Below, piece after piece: positions 9,837 through 17,789 of a stretch of 64,000 nt of DNA (positions are counted from its first letter, which is position 1; the number at the start of each line of letters is the position of its first letter). A program made the translations under genes and the position numbers. Where the stretch lies: assembly GCA_028283825.1 (NCBI GenBank), contig JAPWJW010000005.1:558001-622000 (forward strand), read 5' to 3'. The notes beneath the pieces were generated by a model. The model saw only the letters and a program-made list of their open reading frames with translations, was not told the DNA's origin and made no database searches. The stretch is from Azospirillaceae bacterium. GTDB taxonomy: Bacteria > Pseudomonadota > Alphaproteobacteria > Azospirillales > Azospirillaceae.

Positions 9837-10035
9837 AGTATATTTACAATATAAAATATCAAAAGCGACTTTGTGTTAATGTATTGTTACGTGAACATCA
9901 TAATAACAGATGGCAAATTAGACTCTATAACTATTGGGCAAGTTCCATTTTGATTTCCAGGATTATTTTGCACTCCTGTCACGCCCATGTGGGACGTGGC
10001 CGTTGGCAGGGCGATGTCAACCCGAAGCGCAGGTC
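9837..10035. other. AT-rich gap between tssG and tssH
   Basis: About 200 bp of strikingly AT-rich DNA, especially 9800-9960, inside otherwise very GC-rich coding sequence. It breaks the overlapping-gene pattern of the tss operon, so it most likely holds the promoter for tssH and hcp. I see several AT-rich hexamers but no unambiguous -35/-10 or sigma-54 (GG-N10-GC) element. No convincing gene is in it. Confidence 0.6.
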
Positions 10036-12705
10036 ATGACGATGGACTCGATGGATCTAAGGACGCTGGTCGATGGGCTGGATGCCGTGGCCCGGCGGGC
10101 GCTGGAAGCCGCGGCCGGCAGCGCCATGGCCAAGACGCATTATGAGATCGAGATCGAACACTGGCTGCTGGCCTTGGCTGACCGGCCGGAGGTGGGCTTG
10201 CGCACGGCCTTGGGCCCCCTGGGCCTGGCGCCGGAGACGCTGGAACGGGCGCTGGATCGCGCGCTGGCCCGCTGCCGCACCGGCAGCAGCCGGGCGCCGG
10301 CCTTCTCCCCCCGCGTCGTCTCGCTGATGCGTGAGGCCTGGTTCCTGGCCACCCTGCGTTTCAAGGCGGGCAAGGTTTCGCCGCTGCACCTGCTGGCGGC
10401 CCTGGTGCGCGACAAGAACGGCGCGCTGGCCTTCGCCGACTTGGCGGCAGCGCTGGAGAACATCGACGAGGCCGCGCTGGACACCGCCATCGAGGCGGAA
10501 GCGCCATCGGCCGAAGCCGGACCGGCCGCGCAAGGCGCCCGCAAGGTCGGCGGCCGCACGCCCAACCTGGACGCCTACACCATCGACCTGACGGCGGAGG
10601 CCGCCAGCGGGCGCATCGACCCCATCATCGGCCGTGATGCCGAGGTGCGGCAGGTGATCGACATCCTGACCCGCCGCCGCCAGAACAACCCCATCCTGGT
10701 GGGCGAGGCCGGCGTGGGCAAAACGGCGGTGGTGGAAAGCCTGGCCCTGCGCGTCGCGGCGGGGGAGGTGCCCCCGGCCCTGAAGGACGTTTCCATCCGC
10801 ACCCTGGATCTGGGCCTGTTGCAGGCCGGCGCCGGCGTGAAGGGGGAGTTCGAGAACCGCCTGAAGGGCGTGATCGATGAGGTCAAGGCCTCACCCAAGC
10901 CCGTCATCCTGTTCGTGGATGAGGCGCACACCCTGATCGGCGCCGGCGGGCAGGCGGGACAGGGCGACGCCGCCAACCTGCTGAAGCCCGACCTGGCCCG
11001 CGGCGCCCTGCGCATGGTGGCCGCCACCACCTGGGCGGAATACAAGCGCTATGTGGAACGTGACGCGGCCCTGGTCCGCCGCTTCCAGACGGTGAAGGTG
11101 GACGAACCGGATGAGGCGACGGCCATCGCCATGATGCGCGGCCTGGTGCCCACCCTGGAAAAGCACCACGGCGTGCGCATCCTGGATGAGGCGGTGCGGG
11201 CGTCGGTGCGCCTGTCCCACCGCTACATCAGCGGCCGCCAGCTGCCTGACAAGTGCGTCAGCCTGCTGGACACCGCCGCCGCCATGGTGGCCATGAGCCA
11301 TGCCGGCCGGCCGGAGGCGCTGGACGCCGTGGCGCAGGAGACCCGCACGCTGGAGGCGGAGAAGGCCGGCCTGCTGCGGGAGGCGGCGCTGGGCGCCGAC
11401 CACGATGCGGCGCTGGCGGTGCTGGAGGACAAGCTGGCCGACGCCCAGCGCCGCCAGGATGAGATCAACTGGCGCTGGGGCGAGGAACGCCGCCTGGTCG
11501 ATGAGATCGTGGGCGTGCGCGACGGGCTGGCGACGGCGGTCGGCGATACCGATGCCGCGGCCCTGCGGGGCCGCCATGTCCGCCTGCACCAGGACCTGAC
11601 GGATTTCCAGGGCGAGCGGCCCATGCTGCACCAGGACGTCACCGCCCAGGCGGTGGCGGAGGTGGTGGCGCGCTGGACCGGCATCCCGGTGGGCCGCATG
11701 CTGTCCAGCGAGATCGACACCGTGCTGGGCCTGGAATGGCGGCTGGGCCAGCGGGTGGTGGGCCAGGACGGCGCCCTGCACCTGATCGCCGACGTGCTGC
11801 ACACGGCCCGCGCCGGCATTGCCGACCCGCGCAAGCCGCCGGCCATCTTCCTGCTGGCGGGCCCCAGCGGCGTGGGCAAGACCGAGACGGCGCTGTCGCT
11901 GGCCGAGCTGATGTATGGCGGCGAGCAGAGCCTGACGGTCATCAACATGTCGGAGTTCAAGGAGGAGCATAAGGTCTCCCTCCTCATGGGCTCACCGCCC
12001 GGTTATGTCGGTTATGGCGAGGGCGGGGTGCTGACCGAGGCGGTGCGCCGCCGGCCCTACGGCGTGCTGCTGTTGGATGAGATGGAAAAGGCGCACCCCG
12101 GCGTGCAGGACATCTTCTACCAGGTGTTCGACAAGGGCGTGCTGCGCGACGGCGAAGGCCGCGACATCGACTTCCGCAACACCACCATCCTGATGGCGTC
12201 CAACGCCGGGTCGGACCTGCTGACCGCCCTGGGCGCGGACCGGGAGACGCTGCCGGACATGGCCGGGCTGGCGGCGGCGCTGCACCCGGAACTGCTGAAA
12301 CACTACAAGGCGGCCTTCCTGGGTCGTATCACGGTGGTGCCCTACCTGCCGCTGACGGCGGACCGCCTGCGCGACATCGTGGGCCTGCAACTGGGCCGCC
12401 TGCGCCAGCGGGTGGACCAGACCTATGGCGCGGCATTGTCGGTGTCGCCGGCGGTGGTGGACCGGCTGGTGGCGCGCTGTGACGAGGGCGACATGGGTGC
12501 CCGGGCCATCGACCACGTGCTGTCGCGTGGCCTGATGCCGGCCCTGTCGCGCCGCCTTCTGGAAGTTTTGGCCGCCCGGCGCACCGTCGCCGCCGCGACC
12601 GTCGATTGGGATGACGAGGCCGGGGACTTCCGGATCGACATCCAAACGGTGCCCTTGGCCGAAAGGCCGATCCCTGAAACGGCCGTGGAGTCCGCAGCCG
12701 ACTGA
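10036..12705 (+). CDS. tssH: T6SS sheath-recycling AAA+ ATPase ClpV (TssH)
   Basis: A protein of 889 aa with two AAA+ modules. The N-terminal domain contains LVDGLDAVARRALEAAAG and HYEIEIEHWLLAL, the ClpV version of the Clp N-domain. Module 1 has Walker A GEAGVGKT and Walker B ILFVDEAH; module 2 has Walker A GPSGVGKTE and LLLDEMEKAH, separated by a short coiled middle domain rich in Glu/Arg. A C-terminal Clp domain follows. ClpV disassembles contracted TssBC sheaths. The ATG at 10036 is one choice; 10042 has a better spacing to the AGGT at 10031. It ends 117 bp before hcp. Confidence 0.95.
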   Translation: MTMDSMDLRTLVDGLDAVARRALEAAAGSAMAKTHYEIEIEHWLLALADRPEVGLRTALGPLGLAPETLERALDRALARCRTGSSRAPAFSPRVVSLMREAWFLATLRFKAGKVSPLHLLAALVRDKNGALAFADLAAALENIDEAALDTAIEAEAPSAEAGPAAQGARKVGGRTPNLDAYTIDLTAEAASGRIDPIIGRDAEVRQVIDILTRRRQNNPILVGEAGVGKTAVVESLALRVAAGEVPPALKDVSIRTLDLGLLQAGAGVKGEFENRLKGVIDEVKASPKPVILFVDEAHTLIGAGGQAGQGDAANLLKPDLARGALRMVAATTWAEYKRYVERDAALVRRFQTVKVDEPDEATAIAMMRGLVPTLEKHHGVRILDEAVRASVRLSHRYISGRQLPDKCVSLLDTAAAMVAMSHAGRPEALDAVAQETRTLEAEKAGLLREAALGADHDAALAVLEDKLADAQRRQDEINWRWGEERRLVDEIVGVRDGLATAVGDTDAAALRGRHVRLHQDLTDFQGERPMLHQDVTAQAVAEVVARWTGIPVGRMLSSEIDTVLGLEWRLGQRVVGQDGALHLIADVLHTARAGIADPRKPPAIFLLAGPSGVGKTETALSLAELMYGGEQSLTVINMSEFKEEHKVSLLMGSPPGYVGYGEGGVLTEAVRRRPYGVLLLDEMEKAHPGVQDIFYQVFDKGVLRDGEGRDIDFRNTTILMASNAGSDLLTALGADRETLPDMAGLAAALHPELLKHYKAAFLGRITVVPYLPLTADRLRDIVGLQLGRLRQRVDQTYGAALSVSPAVVDRLVARCDEGDMGARAIDHVLSRGLMPALSRRLLEVLAARRTVAAATVDWDDEAGDFRIDIQTVPLAERPIPETAVESAAD

Positions 12706-12822
12706 CGAAGGGCGCCGTTCCCAAGGCGAGGGCGGAAGGGCCGGCCGCAGAGTCACCCCGCCCGCGCATGCTTTCCACAACCACCCAACCAAACGCAACG
12801 TCAACGTAACCAAGGAGTTATC

Positions 12823-13299
12823 ATGCCCATCTACCTGCAGATCGACGGCATCGCCGGTGACGCCACCCAGCAGAACCACACCCAGTGGACGGACATCAAG
12901 ACCCTGCAATGGGGTGTCAGCCGCTCCATGAATACCCTGGCGGGCGCCACCGCCAACCGCGAAGGGTCGGAGCCCAGCATCCGCGAAGTGATCCTGACCA
13001 AGACCAGCGACAGTTCGTCGGTGAAGCTGTTCTCGCAGGCCTGCAGCGGCCGTTCCGGCGTGAACGCCAAGATCCATATCGTCACCAGCGGCAACCCCGG
13101 TGACACCTATATCGAGTTCAACCTGACCAACACCCTGATCTCGTCCTACAACATCTCCGCTTCCGCCGACCGCCCGGAAGAGCAGGTCGTGCTGAACTTC
13201 ACGAAGGTGGAGATGAAGTACACCCCGTACGACAGCCAGCACAACCCGCAGTCCCCGATCATTGCGTCCTACGATTTGGCCACCACCAAGTCGGCTTGA
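12823..13299 (+). CDS. hcp: T6SS tube protein Hcp
   Basis: A 158-aa Hcp1-family protein: it begins MPIYLQIDGIAGDATQQNH, has WGVSR, the EPSIREVILTKTSD strand pair, and the late NISASADRPEEQVVLNFTKVEMKY typical of the hexameric ring protein. Hcp rings stack into the expelled tube, and small effectors can travel inside the ring. CAAGGAGTT lies just ahead of the ATG. A strong hairpin follows 12 bp after the stop. The genes after it are candidate cargo with cognate immunity. Confidence 0.96.
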   Translation: MPIYLQIDGIAGDATQQNHTQWTDIKTLQWGVSRSMNTLAGATANREGSEPSIREVILTKTSDSSSVKLFSQACSGRSGVNAKIHIVTSGNPGDTYIEFNLTNTLISSYNISASADRPEEQVVLNFTKVEMKYTPYDSQHNPQSPIIASYDLATTKSA

Positions 13300-13311
13300 T
13301 GCCATGCGGTG

Positions 13312-13339
13312 CGTGGGGCGCGCTTCGGTGCGCCCCACG
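13312..13339 (+). terminator. hairpin after hcp, likely partial terminator
   Basis: A perfect 10-bp stem (CGTGGGGCGC / GCGCCCCACG) with an 8-base loop containing CTTCGG begins 12 bp after the hcp stop. The downstream stretch is pyrimidine-rich (GATCTCCCTTCATTT) but not a pure T-tract, so it may stop only part of the transcripts and keep hcp expression above that of the effector genes. Confidence 0.6.
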
Positions 13340-13407
13340 GATCTCCCTTCATTTACTCCACGGCTTCATCGGTATCTTCTTTGTCTCTTGAAATAGGGGT
13401 ACGGGCG

Positions 13408-13872
13408 ATGTCAAAGCTGCAATTCGACGGGCAGGCGCACCAAATCACGCTTGTCAACGCGGCCGGAACTTCGGTGGGAACGTGGGCAGCCTATAATAAT
13501 GTCGATAGTCATGCGACAATTCGGCACGTCCAAAACGGCACTTACATTATCCTGGATACGAGGGCGCCGCATCCGCACGCGGCTTCCGCGAACGGGCCGT
13601 ATGGATTGCATGGCATCATTCGTTTCAATGTTCCGGGACATCCTGGGATCGGTGTGCATTCTGGCCGGGCGGCAGCGCGGCATTTGCCTGGGCCTGAACA
13701 CCCGACCATGGGCTGTATCAGGACATCGGATGAGGCGATGGGTTCCATCGTGGGAGTGATGGGCCAAGACGCACTGACGACAATTGAAGTATTCAACAAT
13801 GATGGCGTGGGCGCCCACGTTGCATCCGAACGGAATTTTTATGAAAGCCTTCAGGGGCGTAAATATGCTTAA
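13408..13872 (+). CDS. L,D-transpeptidase-fold candidate T6SS effector
   Basis: A 154-aa protein without a signal peptide. A YkuD/Tlde1-like catalytic layout is visible: PYGLHGIIRFN, then GIGVHSG with His84, and after 18 residues TMGCIRTSD with Cys103 and Arg105, matching the His...(S/T)xGCxR pattern of L,D-transpeptidase-fold enzymes. It follows hcp on the same strand and overlaps by 8 bases a gene for an exported protein. Lack of a secretion signal plus an exported partner fits a T6SS toxin acting on peptidoglycan in the target periplasm. Known Tlde1 effectors cut or exchange muropeptides; the role here is inferred. GGGGTACGGGCG precedes the chosen ATG. Base composition is lower in GC than the tss genes. 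Confidence 0.7.
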   Translation: MSKLQFDGQAHQITLVNAAGTSVGTWAAYNNVDSHATIRHVQNGTYIILDTRAPHPHAASANGPYGLHGIIRFNVPGHPGIGVHSGRAAARHLPGPEHPTMGCIRTSDEAMGSIVGVMGQDALTTIEVFNNDGVGAHVASERNFYESLQGRKYA

Positions 13873-14311
13873 CGCTGAAACCAAGCGGGCGCGCTTGTTT
13901 GGGACGGGTGCGCTTGTCATCTCGATGGTGCTCTGGGCATCGCTGGCGAGTGCCAAAGTCTGTACGCCCGATGAAGCGGCCAAAGCCGACGAAATGGTCG
14001 ATCATCTGGACAGCTGGGCTCAAGTCAATATCGCTTATAAGAAGTATGGTCACTGTGATGATGGTGAAATCGCGGAAGGAAACTCGGAGGCGGTGGCACG
14101 GTTGCTGGTGGATCAGTGGAATACGTTGCCCCAACTTAATGCGCTGATCAAAGGCAGCCCCACCCTGAAAACCTTCGTCATCCATCATATCGATGGCACC
14201 CTGGATACGGCTGATCTGGAAAAGATCAAGGCTCTTTCGGGGAGTTCTTGCCCCGCCGATGCCGCCGCGCTGTGCCATGATTTGGCGCGTGCCGCCACCA
14301 AAGCGGAGTGA
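13865..14311 (+). CDS. exported four-cysteine protein, candidate immunity to the upstream effector
   Basis: A 148-aa protein with a clear signal peptide (hydrophobic TGALVISMVLWASLASA, predicted cleavage after residue 30) and a mature part of about 118 residues containing Cys33, Cys64, Cys129 and Cys137, likely two disulfides. I recognise no family. Its start lies inside the last codons of the L,D-transpeptidase-like gene (8-base overlap), the usual arrangement of effector and immunity genes, and a periplasmic location is what an inhibitor of a peptidoglycan enzyme needs. Function is inferred from context only. Confidence 0.65.
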   Translation: MLNAETKRARLFGTGALVISMVLWASLASAKVCTPDEAAKADEMVDHLDSWAQVNIAYKKYGHCDDGEIAEGNSEAVARLLVDQWNTLPQLNALIKGSPTLKTFVIHHIDGTLDTADLEKIKALSGSSCPADAAALCHDLARAATKAE

Positions 14312-14537
14312 CACTGGTCGCGCCCGTTGAGAATAATAAATTTATTGGATTGTGGCATGTATTCATGCTGATCGGTCATCGATCTCTTAATGAATTTGAA
14401 TTCTGATGCTAATTACCGAATTCAGTTCGCGTCTAATTCTGCCAAACATTCGCCGTACATGAAGAAGCTGGCGCGTTTTCCGGAACGGAAATGCCAAGCC
14501 TCGGGCGGTCTATGGGGCAAGCTTAAGGGAGGGAATT

Positions 14538-15488
14538 TTGCCACCAACATTGAACAGCGATTGGGGGCCCTATCGCAACGAGACCGAGGCGGCGGCCTGC
14601 CTGTGCGCCTATGTCGATAAGGTTTGCGGGCCCGGCGTCGGCATATCCTGGGCGACCAACGGGTACGTCTATCCCTTGCGCGGACCGACGCGGGATGCCG
14701 GCGGGTTCGGTGACATCTTCGTCTTCCAGTGGGACCACATCCCGGTGCCCCCGCCCAAGGCGGCGGTGGCGCCGGGCTTCTGGCATCGCGTCCGGTCCTT
14801 CATCGAACGCTGTATGGAGGCGGAAGGCAAGGCGGCCATCGCCCAGAGCCAGGCCGACATGGCGATGAGCCAGGCGATGGGCCGGGTCTTCAACCGCATG
14901 TTCACCTCGCACCAGGATGATGCCCTGGGCGTGGCGCTGGACATCCTGTGCGTCGCGGCCTCCATCGCCTTGATCCCCACGGGGCTGGGTGTCCTGGGCG
15001 TGGCGGGACTGGTGGGCGGCTCCTTCCTGCTGGTCGCGGACGGCACCGCCTATGGCATGGAACTGGCCGGCAACGACGAACAGGCCGAGGCCTTCAAGCA
15101 GCACACCGAGAAGTACCGCATCATCGCCACGGTGATGACCCTGCCCGACATCGTGGTCGGCGGGCCCAAGGCCATCAAGGAATTGGCCGAGGCCAGGGAG
15201 TTGCTGGAGGCGGACATGACGACCGCCCGGTCCGCTGAGACGCTGGGCGCCCGTACCGCCAATGCCTCCCGCGCGGAACGATACGCGCAGATTGCGGAGC
15301 GGGCTCATTTGCGGTCACAATTGCGCGCGCAACAGATCCGCGCCGGCATGACGCTGGAGGTCGCCCCCCGTGTCGCCGGCGTCGGGTCTGGTGTGCTGAT
15401 GATACGGGAGGAAGTGTTGGGCGAGGAATCCCTGCTGCATGAAATCGCCCGCCGCCTTCATGTCCACAGCGTCGCGGTGCATAAATGA
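14538..15488 (+). CDS. candidate T6SS effector with a central hydrophobic segment
   Basis: A 316-aa protein I cannot place in a family. It has a Cys-containing N-terminal domain (residues 1-70; WGPYRNE, then two Cys-rich helices and a beta-rich FGDIFVFQWDHIPVPPP end), a helical Ala/Gln-rich stretch, a long hydrophobic, Gly-rich segment at about 129-167 (able to form a membrane hairpin), and a charged helical C-terminus. There is no signal peptide. The start is TTG, chosen because AAGGGAGGG sits 6-7 bases upstream. It overlaps by four bases (ATGA) a multi-spanning membrane protein gene. The pairing and position behind hcp suggest a membrane-acting toxin with its immunity protein; this is inference. 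Confidence 0.55.
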   Translation: MPPTLNSDWGPYRNETEAAACLCAYVDKVCGPGVGISWATNGYVYPLRGPTRDAGGFGDIFVFQWDHIPVPPPKAAVAPGFWHRVRSFIERCMEAEGKAAIAQSQADMAMSQAMGRVFNRMFTSHQDDALGVALDILCVAASIALIPTGLGVLGVAGLVGGSFLLVADGTAYGMELAGNDEQAEAFKQHTEKYRIIATVMTLPDIVVGGPKAIKELAEARELLEADMTTARSAETLGARTANASRAERYAQIAERAHLRSQLRAQQIRAGMTLEVAPRVAGVGSGVLMIREEVLGEESLLHEIARRLHVHSVAVHK

Positions 15489-15910
15489 TCACTGACACCC
15501 AGCCGGCCCCCGCCTGGCGCCGGCCGTCGCCAGGATATCTGTTCCATTTCGCGCTGGCGGCGGTGGGCATCACCTTCCTGGCCATCGGGCTGGATGGTTC
15601 GTTGAAACTGCGGGCGGGCGCCGATCCCATGGACGCCATGGACGGCGCCGGCCTGGTGGCTTTCCTGTTCAGCTGGCTGCTGGTGTTCGGCTTCCGCCTG
15701 ATTTTCTGGGGCAAGGTGCCGGCGCCGGGCCAGCACCTGGTCCGCACGGTTCTCATCGGCATTTTCGCGGTGGAGATCGTGTGCGCCGTCGCCGCCCTGG
15801 CCCTGCTGTTCACCGGGCCGGGCAGCGTTCTGGTGACCGTGTTCACCCTGGCGGGGGTGCTGTGCCAGATCTCGACCATCGTCTGGCTGATCCGCCACCG
15901 GCAGGAGTGA
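15485..15910 (+). CDS. four-helix membrane protein, candidate immunity protein
   Basis: A 141-aa protein with four predicted membrane helices (around residues 17-37, 52-72, 84-108 and 111-134), short loops and the positively charged C-terminus RHRQE. I recognise no family. Its ATG overlaps the stop of the upstream 316-aa gene, so the two are translated together. Immunity proteins against pore-forming toxins are commonly small polytopic inner-membrane proteins, which fits; a plain accessory membrane protein is the alternative. Confidence 0.55.
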   Translation: MITDTQPAPAWRRPSPGYLFHFALAAVGITFLAIGLDGSLKLRAGADPMDAMDGAGLVAFLFSWLLVFGFRLIFWGKVPAPGQHLVRTVLIGIFAVEIVCAVAALALLFTGPGSVLVTVFTLAGVLCQISTIVWLIRHRQE

Positions 15911-15913
15911 GCG

Positions 15914-16495
15914 TCAGCGATCGCCGCTGAGCGGCAGCGTCTCCAGCAGGGGCCGCGCCAGGTACAACACCTGATAGGTGTCGCCAGCCGATGCCGGCGC
16001 TTCGGCCGTCAGGCGCAGGCGGGTCAGCGTCCAGGCGGCGGTGTCCAGGCCAGACGTCGCGGCCACAGTGTCACCGTCCTGGGCCGCCTGGCGGTTGCGT
16101 GCCGTCTCCGCCGCCAATTCGGCGGGCAGGTCGGCGTCCAGGGGAAGGGCGACATGCTCCACCGCCAGGAACCGGGCCGGTGCCCCGGCCGCGGGCCCCT
16201 TGCGCGCGTCCACCGCGATGCGCAGGTTCAGGACGGGCCGGCCGAAGCTGTCGGTGACCGACCGGAAGGTGCCGTCCGCGATGAAGTCGTGCAGGGCCGC
16301 CGCCTGGCGCCACAGATAGAAGGCGGAATAGCTGTTGGCGATGGCGCCGTCCTGCCCGGCGGCCCGCAGGACGAAGGCCTTGAAGTAAAGCTCCGCCTTG
16401 TTGTCCCAGAGCGGGCCGCGCTGGGCCGCGCGCCGGCGCAGGATTTCCAGGTCGTAATCGGCCGGAAGGCGGTGGGTGTAATGGGCGATCAGCAT
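15914..16495 (-). CDS. DUF4865 family protein
   Basis: A 193-aa protein whose N-terminus (MLIAHYTHRLPADYDLEILR) and the LWDNKAELYFKAFVLR / NSYSAFYLWR stretches look like DUF4865, a family of unknown function with an antibiotic-monooxygenase-like ferredoxin fold. It is transcribed leftwards downstream of a LysR gene, an arrangement that recurs for this family, so it is probably regulated by it. It ends 3 bp after the stop of the convergent membrane-protein gene. Confidence 0.75.
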   Translation of the reverse strand: MLIAHYTHRLPADYDLEILRRRAAQRGPLWDNKAELYFKAFVLRAAGQDGAIANSYSAFYLWRQAAALHDFIADGTFRSVTDSFGRPVLNLRIAVDARKGPAAGAPARFLAVEHVALPLDADLPAELAAETARNRQAAQDGDTVAATSGLDTAAWTLTRLRLTAEAPASAGDTYQVLYLARPLLETLPLSGDR

Positions 16496-16600
16496 GACGC
16501 GGTTCTCCGAGGTGGGGATGCCCGGAGGATAGCGGCGCGCCTATGATTTCATAATCAGCTGAATGAATATTTCAGAGATTTCAGATTGCAATGATGGTGG

Positions 16601-17518
16601 TCAACCGATGCCATCATTCGCGGTCCGCCGCAGGAAGTCCGCCAGGGCGCGCACCGCCGGCGGGGTATAGCGCTGCTTGGGGTAATAGAGGAACCAGCCG
16701 GGGAAGGGTGGGGAGAATTCCTGCAGCAGCGGCACCAGGGCGCCCTGGTCGATCAGCGGTCGCATCCAGCGGTCCGACCAATAGGCGAAGGCGATGCCCA
16801 CGCCCTGTGCCGCCGCCTGCAAGGCGGTGTCGCGATGGGACACCACCAGCGGTCCTTCCACCGCCACGGAAAACCAGCGGCCGTCGGTCTGGAATTCCCA
16901 ATTGTACAGCTTGCCGCTGCCGGGCTTGCGCCAGTTGATGCAGCGGTGGCCGTGCAGGTCGGCCGGCACCTGGGGCCGGCCATGGCGGGCGATATAGTCG
17001 GGGGAGGCCACGGCCACCTGGTGCAGGTCGGGGCCCAGCTTCACCGCCACCATGTCCTGGTCCAGCAATTCGCCCAGGGTGATGCCCACGTCGAAGCCGG
17101 CGCCGACGATGTCCACCACCGCGTCGTTGATCGCCAGTTCCAGGATGATGTCGGGGTATGCGGCATGGAAGCGGCCCAGCACCGGTTCCACCAGGCTGGC
17201 GGCCGCCAGGCGGGGCAGGTGCAGGCGCACCGTGCCGGCCGGCGTGGCGCGCAGGCTGCTGACATCCTCCACCGCCGCCTGCATCTGGTCCATCGCCGGC
17301 TTGAACCCCGCCAGCAGGCGGGCGCCGGCCTCGGTCAGGGCGGTGCTGCGGGTGGTGCGGTGGAACAGGCTGACGCCCAGCCTTTCCTCCAGGTCGCGGA
17401 TGGTCTGGCTGAGGGCCGAGGGCGTCACCCGCAACTGGGCGGCGGCGCGGGAGAAGTTGCCGTGTTCCGCGATCATGGCGAATGCCCGCAGGTCAGCGAA
17501 TTCATGGCCTCGCATCAT
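16601..17518 (-). CDS. LysR-family transcriptional regulator
   Basis: A 305-aa LysR protein: the N-terminal winged helix (FADLRAFAMIAEHGNFSRAA, then VTPSALSQTIRDLEERLGV and LFHRTTRS) is canonical, followed by a substrate-binding domain with the TPAGTVRLHLPR start. The annotated start can be 17518 or 17515 (two Met in a row). It lies between DUF4865 (same strand, about 105 bp downstream) and a divergent short-chain dehydrogenase, both plausible targets. Effector unknown. Confidence 0.93.
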   Translation of the reverse strand: MMRGHEFADLRAFAMIAEHGNFSRAAAQLRVTPSALSQTIRDLEERLGVSLFHRTTRSTALTEAGARLLAGFKPAMDQMQAAVEDVSSLRATPAGTVRLHLPRLAAASLVEPVLGRFHAAYPDIILELAINDAVVDIVGAGFDVGITLGELLDQDMVAVKLGPDLHQVAVASPDYIARHGRPQVPADLHGHRCINWRKPGSGKLYNWEFQTDGRWFSVAVEGPLVVSHRDTALQAAAQGVGIAFAYWSDRWMRPLIDQGALVPLLQEFSPPFPGWFLYYPKQRYTPPAVRALADFLRRTANDGIG

Positions 17519-17554
17519 ACGCGCGGCATCTGATCGTGACCGATCAAATGCCGT

Positions 17555-17685
17555 CCCTCAATCGCCGGGCGCCGGTATCCACCGGCTTGGCTTGTCCTCA
17601 GTTTCCAGTCCACTTCGTTCCCCGAAAACTTCCGGCGCCCCCGGTCGGGGTCTAGGGCGGCACGAGCCGCTTCTCATGCCGCCGA
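17555..17685 (+). repeat. dispersed structured intergenic element, copy A
   Basis: Shares with copies at 19818-19941 and 54657-54775 the order: CCTCA, a GCCGGGC start, a first hairpin (GCCGG 17571-17575 / CCGGC 17582-17586), the conserved block TTTCCAGTCCACTTCG, a hairpin closing on GAAAAC, a third hairpin with loop GGTC (17637-17652), then CTAGGGCGGCACGAG and a final stem closing on CTCATGCCGCC. Stem sequences differ between copies while pairing is largely kept. This copy lies between the divergent LysR and SDR genes. Confidence 0.75.
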
Positions 17686-17789
17686 GATTATGCCCTTAAA
17701 TCTAACAGACGTATCCGATTTATGTAGCATAGTGCAGAACGGCAGATGGTGGCTAGATGAGGGCAACCGCAATCGAGGTTTCCAAAGCC

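Noticed and set aside
14390-14620. 76-codon frame between the first immunity gene and the 316-aa gene
   Set aside because: It overlaps the well-supported TTG start of the 316-aa gene and has no recognisable domain or RBS.
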